Shown one piece after another: positions 58,055 through 64,000 of a stretch of 64,000 bases of DNA (positions within the stretch are counted from its first letter, which is position 1; the number at the start of each line of letters is the position of its first letter). Below the pieces are notes generated by a model that ran no database searches, was not told the DNA's origin, and was given only the letters and a program-made list of their open reading frames with translations. Origin of the DNA: Antrodiella citrinella (Eukaryota; Basidiomycota; Agaricomycetes; Polyporales; Steccherinaceae); assembly GCA_004802725.1 (NCBI GenBank), contig SGPM01000108.1, positions 6,070 through 70,069 of the forward strand, read 5' to 3'. The position numbers and the translations under genes were made by a program.

Positions 58055-58686
58055 ATGTCGAAACATCATCCTGGTATGTCTTCAGTCGTAAGCCAATCGA
58101 TAATATAACACTGACCATTCTTTGTTCACAGATTTAATTATGTGCAGGCGACAGCCTGGTATCGGTGAGTCCCACAGCGTTCCGGGACTCAACCCAAAGA
58201 CTGACCGAGTTGCTCTCAAAGCCATTGGCCGTTTGTGCGAGAAGTGCGACGGTAAATGGTGCGTTTCCAACTTTTTCAATACCCCCTTTTGACAAGCTAA
58301 TGGTCTTCGACACAGCCCCGTCTGCGATTCCTATGTGCGCCCAGAGACTCTCGTGCGTATCTGTGATGAATGCAATTTCGGTACTTATGGTGGACGATGC
58401 ATCATTTGTGGCTCGCCCGGTACGCTCCCTTGTTCTCAATCCGCTCCTGTGCGTTCGCTGATGTTGCTTTGGATGCTTTGTGATAGGTATCTCTGACGCG
58501 TACTATTGCGCCGAGTGCACGAGGCTAGAAAAGGACAGAGATGGGTGTCCGAAGATCGTGAACCTGGGTGCTAGCAGGACGGATCTGTTCTATGAGCGGC
58601 GGAGACTTGGTACGTCCCTTTCTGCCTCTTATTTGTCTTACGACTCATCATTGTTTTGCTTTGCTGTAGGTTTCAAGAAAGGCTAG
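58055..58686 (+). CDS. RDS3: SF3b complex subunit PHF5A/RDS3
   Basis: Six exons (58055-58073, 58132-58164, 58222-58258, 58316-58419, 58487-58609, 58670-58686) give about 110 residues, the normal length. The sequence reads [100 protein letters not shown], then ERRRLGFKKG. The conserved Cys pairs form the zinc knot. PHF5A/Rds3 is part of the U2 snRNP SF3b module that recognises the intron branch point. Very high conservation makes the call safe. A decayed paralogous copy lies at about 62375-62560. Confidence 0.97.
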
Positions 58687-59559
58687 TACGCGTACACGTA
58701 CTCGGCCGTTCGATGTGTGTACTATAGAACATGTAATGCTAGGCCATTTTGTCAATCGTTTCTCAGGCGAGAATGCATACATCGGACCTTTTTGGACCCA
58801 GTGCTCTTACAATTGTTGAATAAACGGCTGAGTTCTGACTGCGGTAACTTCAGGACCTGCGAATGCGCTGAACTGATCTGACAGATTTCATCTAGAATGC
58901 AATGCGAGCAATCCAAGCAAACACTGTGTCCCACATGAGATAGAACTTGTCTTATAAGAACGAACGAGGGGGGAGCTACTTACATCGACCAAGAAGAACG
59001 CGCTGAACCATAAACCGTGAACAACCACGAATCCTAGGTACGAACATCGATGTACGACATGAAAGGGGAGCGAGCGCAGAGGAGAGAGGGGATTGGTAGG
59101 GGGTATCGTGGTACAAAACCTGTGACCAGGGTACAGATGTGGAAAATGAGAAAGAATGAGATGCATATATGTACGGATATATCGGCGCGTGCAATGCGAA
59201 TGTGTATGTGAAGAGAGTGAAAAGAAATGTGTCCAGGCGGTGCGATGGGTCCCGAAGTGAATCCTTACTATACATCAGAATGAAAATGGATGGATGAATA
59301 GGTGGTTCCGAGGCTGATCATGACGGTAGGCGATAGTTGAGGTGGGCGTGAACGTACAGTGACGCGCGGGGCGGTAATGATACACAATATGCAAGGGGTG
59401 GGTATTTGGCGCAGAGACTTGAGGAAGATACGAGATGCGACATGTAAGGCGGAAGGGAGTCAGTGAATGGATACATGAGTAAATGGGCACGGGAAGCTGG
59501 TAGACGCAGGAAGGTCAGGAAACATCAAGAAGAATGGAAGGACGAAAAGCGTACGTTTA
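58687..59559. other. intergenic, no gene
   Basis: About 870 bp between convergent gene ends. Several ORFs on the minus strand here are low in domain content and are likely untranslated 3' sequence of the F-box gene. Confidence 0.5.
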
Positions 59560-61548
59560 TCAGAGCTCAGCACATCCGAGCAGCGACAACTTGAATCTCT
59601 TCCCCTTCTTTGACTTTTGTCTATTCACCTTCCTTTCCACTTTAAACTTTTCCTCCCGCTCTGTCGTCATCAAACCCGCTCTCAACAAGCTCCGCGACGT
59701 CAAGTTCACCCCAGTGTAATCCTCGCACCACACACCCCGTTCCCTGCATTTCTCCACAACCCGCGTCCAGAACTGCAGGACCCGCTTCGGGTTGGGAGAT
59801 GAGCGATCTGGTACCGTCGACGGAAGAGGGTTCGCAACAGCCTGCGCGACACGTAGTCGTAGCTCATGGCTCTCCACACTTAGGTCTCGTACGAACCTCA
59901 AACTCGGGAACGCGTCACGCCTGAGCAAACTGACGAGCTGCTCGAAGAGTGGGAAGTACGGTGTCACGCCCACGTGCTCGTAGTCTGGGTCCTCCGAGAG
60001 ACGCTTATCAATGTCGCGGATGCCAATGAGCTCGACATTGGGATGGAAGGGGAGGAGAATGTGCGGGGAAATCCAATCCGGGTTCTCCCAGTGCCACTCT
60101 GCATCTGCAGAACATATCACCTGCTTGAGATTCGGACACAATGTGGCGAGGGAGATCGGCGTGGCGGGGGTCGTATTCGCTTGTTGTGGATGATGGGGCT
60201 CCGTAAGATAGTACTCCCCGATAGCTGAGGAAGAGTGTCCCAGTTCGAGTTGTACGAGTTTATCGCCGTGTGCGGTCAGAAACGCATGGAACCCGGGACC
60301 AGTGTGTCTAAAATCGGAAGAGAGAACGGAGAGGTTGCACAAAAGGGGCATGTCCCAGCTGGCCAGGGTTTCGAACGTGTTGTCGTCTAACGAGACCTTC
60401 AAAGCCCTAAGCGATGGCAAGCTAAGGACGGACGGACTCTGTGAGGGACGGCTGGACCACGAAGCAGGGCCGCCGAAAGATTCCAGATTGTCGGAACGTG
60501 AGTCGGGTGACCAGCAAGTGAGCTCGAGATACTCCAGATTCAGGGTGCCATGATGCGAATGAATCAACGGGGAGATACACTCGCTGAACGGGATGCTGCC
60601 GTACGTGGTCCAGCTGAGGCGTTGCAGTTTGGGATGCGCAATGAGCTTTAATAGCTTCGCGGGCGCAGCTCGCGGGTCTGGGCTGTCGTTGAACATGGAA
60701 CGCTGCAGGGAGTGATGGTCGGAGTAAATTTGAAGGGATGGGGTGAAGTCGAGTATAGTGCGTATGTCGGCGGGGGAGCATCGTTCTAGGATAGGTGTCT
60801 CGATGTGCAGTCTGCGAACGTAACTCCCACTCGATATCCGACCTTTTGACCCTTCCCCCTGTATTGCCTTCTTGTCCACAAACTCCATCAACAAGGTCCT
60901 CGCCAACGCCTTTGCCTGTGCCGCATTTCCGATCCACACAAACTCATACAACCGTATCCGCGACAGGGCGTTCCATTGCTTGCTGACGCAAGCGATGTTC
61001 GTCTTGAGCCTCATGGCGTTTCGATAGGTGTTGTGATCAAGTGAAGGAGAATGCAGGTCGAAGAACGAGAGGTCCTTTGAAGTGTCCAGTGGGTCGTGGT
61101 ACAGAAGACAAGCATGGTGGATGATGAGGCCCCATATCTCGGGCGGGAAGGGGGGATGTAAAGAGTGTAGTTTCTTTTGCCTGTGGGGCCAGTCAGCAAG
61201 CAATATAAGACACAAGACAATGCTGATGTAGTCTGCACAGATGATGGCTAATGGCAAGCGTCTCCCGTGCGACATAGACGCACGAAACACGCTAAGCGAA
61301 AGATCTAAGTTCACGCTAAATAGTGAATACATGCAGGGCAAAGAGCGAGTAGAACGTTGCGAGAAGAGGTGTGAGAGACGAATGAGAATACTTGCCTGTT
61401 CGAGGACTTGAATACATTGAGCCAGCGGTCGACACGTTGACCCAGAGTCGGGTCAACGCTGTCTGTGGCGGGGGTTTCGCGTGGAGACATGAGCTCACCG
61501 TACATCCGCGACGACTGTTCGCGACGACGTGGAAGCTGACGGCGGCGA

Positions 61549-61580
<32 letters not shown>

Positions 61581-61652
61581 GGGGATGGGGGGAGAGGTGG
61601 AGGGAGAGAGATTGAGAGACGTGCCTGCCATAAAAGGCATCAGCTTCGCCAT
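59560..61652 (-). CDS. F-box/LRR-type protein
   Basis: Exon 1 (61652-61396) reads MAKLMPFMAGTSLNL, a poly-Arg run encoded by a GAC/GTC microsatellite (RRRRRRRRRRHRRR), then DPTLGQRVDRWLNVFKSSNR. Exon 2 (61180-59560) holds PPFPPEIWGLIIHHACLLYH and RLKTNIACVSKQWNALSRIR (F-box-like), followed by leucine-rich segments (YLELTCWSPDS, VLSLPSLRALKVSLDDNTFE, LATLCPNLKQVIC). It ends with a basic tail (VERKVNRQKSKKGKRFKLSL). The reading frame across the 215-bp intron works only with a GC donor (AG|GCAAGT). Such proteins act as substrate receptors of SCF ubiquitin ligases; the target is unknown. Confidence 0.75.
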
Positions 61653-62374
61653 CCGGCCTTCGCCGTCACGCGCCACAATTGGCGGACACGGAGACCGCGA
61701 TATCTCCTTCGCGCTTTCTCGCGACTTTTCCAGATGATGTCGACTTTCTCAAAACACATTCGCCGCTCTCATAATTGGTCTCAGATGTTCGCAGCGCGAC
61801 GGTCAAGATTCTGTTGCGACCTACGATTTGACTCTATCAATGATTACAGCTTCCTCATCGTGATATTTTGGTACGCGTCTTCTTCACCGCTGGCTGCTGA
61901 GTTTTCTTCTTCATTTAGACCTGCACATGTGCGTCGGAATAAATAATACAGTTATCTCATACGCAGGCGACGTGCTCACTGACCTGTTCCGTGTGTCGAG
62001 TTACCGTTACAGTGCTCGTGGACTCGAAGGCCGAAGGCCGAAGGAGATCTCGGTCGCCGAACAGGAAAACGAAAGGCGCACAAGTAAGCTAGAGACACTA
62101 GTTGCCAGCTAGGAATCCCGAGTGAGTATGTTTCATCTACCTCGACACATGAAATGTTCTACGAGTTACAGCTTTGCCCGCTCCATGATTCATGTCCCAG
62201 GAGACCGGCCTCCGCTGCGGGCCCCGACACCTTCCTACGACATTGCTCATCCGACATTGTTCATCTTAGTTCTCAGTTCTCCGTCGAATACGACGCGGCT
62301 TTTTTGTACCGTACTGACCAGTACGTGTGTGTTTCTAGGGAGTATGGGAGTAGAAAAATTCATCCTATCAGATG
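61653..62374. other. intergenic
   Basis: About 720 bp with no supportable gene. Confidence 0.5.
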
Positions 62375-62560
62375 ACCGTTCGTTCGAGAAATGTGACGGT
62401 AAACGGTATGTGCAACTCATCTCAGCATCGCACAGTGACGTTATTGTATCCGGCATTCTTTGCGAATCTTATGTGCGCCCAGCGACCCCGGCGGTCTTGT
62501 ATGAACGCTGTATCGGCACATGCGGAGGACGAAATGTCATCGCCGTTGACAAATCTTCTT
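62375..62560 (+). pseudogene. decayed copy of PHF5A/RDS3
   Basis: The plus strand reads SFEKCDGK, then about 55 bp of intron-like sequence beginning at the same codon as an intron of the intact gene, then LCESYVRPATPAVLYERCIG, TCGGRN. This parallels CEKCDGK / [26 protein letters not shown] of the gene at 58055-58686. Nucleotide identity is clearest in GAAATGTGACGGTAAA and CTTATGTGCGCCCAG. Several Cys codons are lost and both flanks have decayed, so it cannot encode the protein. Retention of the intron position shows a DNA-level duplication rather than a retrocopy. Confidence 0.75.
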
Positions 62561-62607
62561 TCGTCCTGCTCTCTGCATTTTGCTATTGACCTCTCGTTGC
62601 GATTCCA

Positions 62608-62719
62608 GTTCAGACCACTTCGGCCGGGAATTGAACCAGACATTGCGACTGTCAGTCGGAGTCGGAAGATGAACTCGCCCCAATTCACCTGGTTCAATTC
62701 CCGGTCTGTGATTCTGAAC
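62608..62719. repeat. inverted repeat with tRNA T-arm sequence
   Basis: The left arm 62608-62639 (GTTCAGA..., ending CGGGAATTGAACCAG) and the right arm 62689-62719 (CTGGTTCAATTCCCGG ... TCTGAAC) are inverted copies with small gaps, about 50 bp apart. The shared GGGAATTGAACC is the complement of a tRNA T-arm/B-box (GGTTCAATTCCC). It is identical to that of the tRNA at 62966-63067. Confidence 0.75.
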
Positions 62720-62965
62720 ATGCCTTCGAGTAGATAATTTTCGTTCAGCCAACGACTTACCGACTTCAGTCGACTAGGCAGGGAGAAGTGGATTGACCGA
62801 GGAAAGAAGCATGAGTATAACAAGTACCGATGGTGCCAGACGTGATAGGAAAGAGAACATGTTCACCCTCTCTCTCTCCTCGCGATAACTGGCGGCGACA
62901 ATTATCTCAAGCGTTCCCCGACCTGATAGAAAGATCAAAAAACAAACAAGCTCAAAAAGCAAGTA

Positions 62966-63067
62966 GGGCCTGGCCGGGAATTGAACCCGGGACCTCCTCC
63001 AGTTGACCACGTGACCAGATGAATCACATGTCCCTAAGAAGGAATCATACTACTAGACCACCAGGCC
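62966..63067 (-). tRNA. tRNA-Pro(AGG) with 30-nt intron, possibly degenerate
   Basis: On the minus strand the acceptor stem GGCCTGG/CCAGGCC is perfect, with the discriminator C. The D-arm is TGGTCTAGTAGTATGA. The anticodon stem CCTTC pairs with GGAGG (one G-U) around the loop TTAGGG-intron-T, giving anticodon AGG. The intron is 63031-63002, directly after position 37, the normal place. The variable loop is AGGTC; the T-arm CCGGG-TTCAATT-CCCGG is perfect. The conserved GG of the D-loop is AG here, so function may be reduced. Proline tRNAs with introns are known in fungi. Confidence 0.82.
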
Positions 63068-63216
63068 GATGGAAATATGCTATTATTTAGTCGTCATCAT
63101 CCGTTGTCGTAGTCCCTCGGACGCCAGACGCGACGCGTCATGCACTGGCAGTCCTTCTGAGCTTTCGCGTTCGACAACAACCAACCACCTCCCTTCCACC
63201 AACATAGTATCTCGAA

Positions 63217-64000
63217 ATGTCGGCGCAGGCATCTTCATCATCCACGACAGTGGATGAAAGGCGGGTCACAGCCCTCAAGGGCTACCGAGAGGTATGTATT
63301 TCAATACACCGTTCAATACGCCCGCTAATTGTAGTTCCTCTCAGAAAATGCGGCAACACGAGACCAGCAGCGAGACTCTGAAGAACCGTCAGTAGAAGTT
63401 TACCTTTTTGCTTTCGAACAATATTGAAAGGATCCTCAACAGTGCGATTTGCGCTGAAAGACTTGGAGAAGGACTACGAGAAGACGGAAGATGACATTAA
63501 AGCCGTGCAGTCAGTTGGACAAATCATCGGCGAAGTCATGAAGCAATTGGACGATGAGAGATGTGAGAGTGGTTGTTGAGCTTCACTCCCTTCACCGTCT
63601 TACATGCTTTCTTCTAGTTATCGTGAAGGCTTCGTCGGGCCCACGATATGTCGTATCGTTCCGCCCCGCGCTCCCGGTCTCTAAACTGAAGACGGGTACT
63701 CGTGTCAGTCTCGATATGACGACTTTGACCATCATGCGGATATTGCCCCGTGAGGTCGACCCGTCGGTGTACAAGATGAGCTTGGAGGACCCTGGAGGAG
63801 CGACGTTCGCTGGTATCGGTGGTTTGGGAGAGCAGGTCCGAGAGCTGCGTGAGGTATGTCTCGATCTTAATCCCATTTTGTCTTGCCCACGAACTCTGCT
63901 TTCAGGTCATTGAGCTCCCGATCCTCAACCCCGAATTATTCAAGCGCGTGGGCATCTCCCCACCGAAAGGTGTCCTCCTGTACGGCCCCCCAGGAACGGG
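63217..64000 (+). CDS. RPT4: 26S proteasome ATPase RPT4 (PSMC6), 5' part
   Basis: The start [20 protein letters not shown] leads to a coiled coil ([34 protein letters not shown]), then [20 protein letters not shown]. The OB domain follows ([59 protein letters not shown]), then [20 protein letters not shown] and [12 protein letters not shown] (Walker A) at the window edge. This matches Rpt4/PSMC6 among the six Rpt subunits. It is part of the AAA+ ring of the 19S regulatory particle, which unfolds ubiquitinated substrates. Introns at 63292-63344, about 63392-63441, 63560-63617 and 63853-63905 have consensus ends. Truncated by the window. Confidence 0.95.

Noticed and set aside
61551..61581. GAC-type microsatellite as a CRISPR-like or intergenic repeat
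   Set aside because: It encodes the poly-Arg run of the F-box protein first exon.
1..64000. CRISPR array, bacterial operons or secondary-metabolite cluster
   Set aside because: The window is eukaryotic with spliced genes; the single P450 is not surrounded by a synthase, terpene cyclase or other tailoring genes.

Overview
This window is nuclear DNA from a basidiomycete fungus, most likely an Agaricomycete. The genes are split by short introns of about 50-65 bp with GTRNGT donors and CTNAN branch sites. Lineage markers include a DUF6535 membrane protein, a DUF6589 protein, F-box/LRR-type proteins and a divergent CK1-like kinase. I cannot name the species. N-runs and probable indels at about 1-180, 2.0-3.3 kb, 18.3 kb, 21.3-21.55 kb and 24.3-26.2 kb show draft-quality sequence there.

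Layout. Position 1-5.2 kb holds a partial gene at the left edge and a DUF6535 protein. Position 5.25-12.9 kb is the highlight: a CK1-like kinase gene on the minus strand cut in two by a 6,188-bp DNA transposon (5721-11908). The transposon has 222-bp terminal inverted repeats (TIRs), a perfect 8-bp target-site duplication (TSD, CGAAAACG) and exactly two convergent genes: a 959-residue DUF6589-family protein and a RecQ-type DEAH helicase. Position 13-18.7 kb holds small TATA-driven hypothetical genes and ORF debris. Position 19-21.8 kb holds an uncharacterised gene, the cytochrome oxidase assembly factor COA5/PET191 and an EI24/RRT8-like membrane protein. Position 21.9-27.4 kb is gene-poor and repeat-bearing.

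From 27.4 kb rightwards the window is gene-dense and conserved: Sec1 (exocytosis), a GPI-type chitin deacetylase, an S10 serine carboxypeptidase, the SNM1/PSO2 cross-link repair nuclease, an F-box gene broken by an 8-bp duplication, RPS4, the G-patch splicing factor TFIP11/Ntr1, a cytochrome P450, a UFD4/TRIP12 HECT ubiquitin ligase, the SF3b subunit PHF5A/RDS3, another F-box protein, a decayed PHF5A copy, an intron-containing tRNA-Pro(AGG)-like gene and the start of the proteasome ATPase RPT4.

Three loci point to one mobile family. They are the intact element in the kinase, a 63-bp miniature derivative at 47961-48023 with its own 8-bp TSD (CGAGGGGC) in the TFIP11/P450 promoter region, and an exact 8-bp tandem duplication that frameshifts the F-box gene and could be an excision scar. 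The inference is that DUF6589 is a transposase and the RecQ helicase an accessory factor of a TIR transposon. All similarity calls come from reading the sequence; no database search was run.
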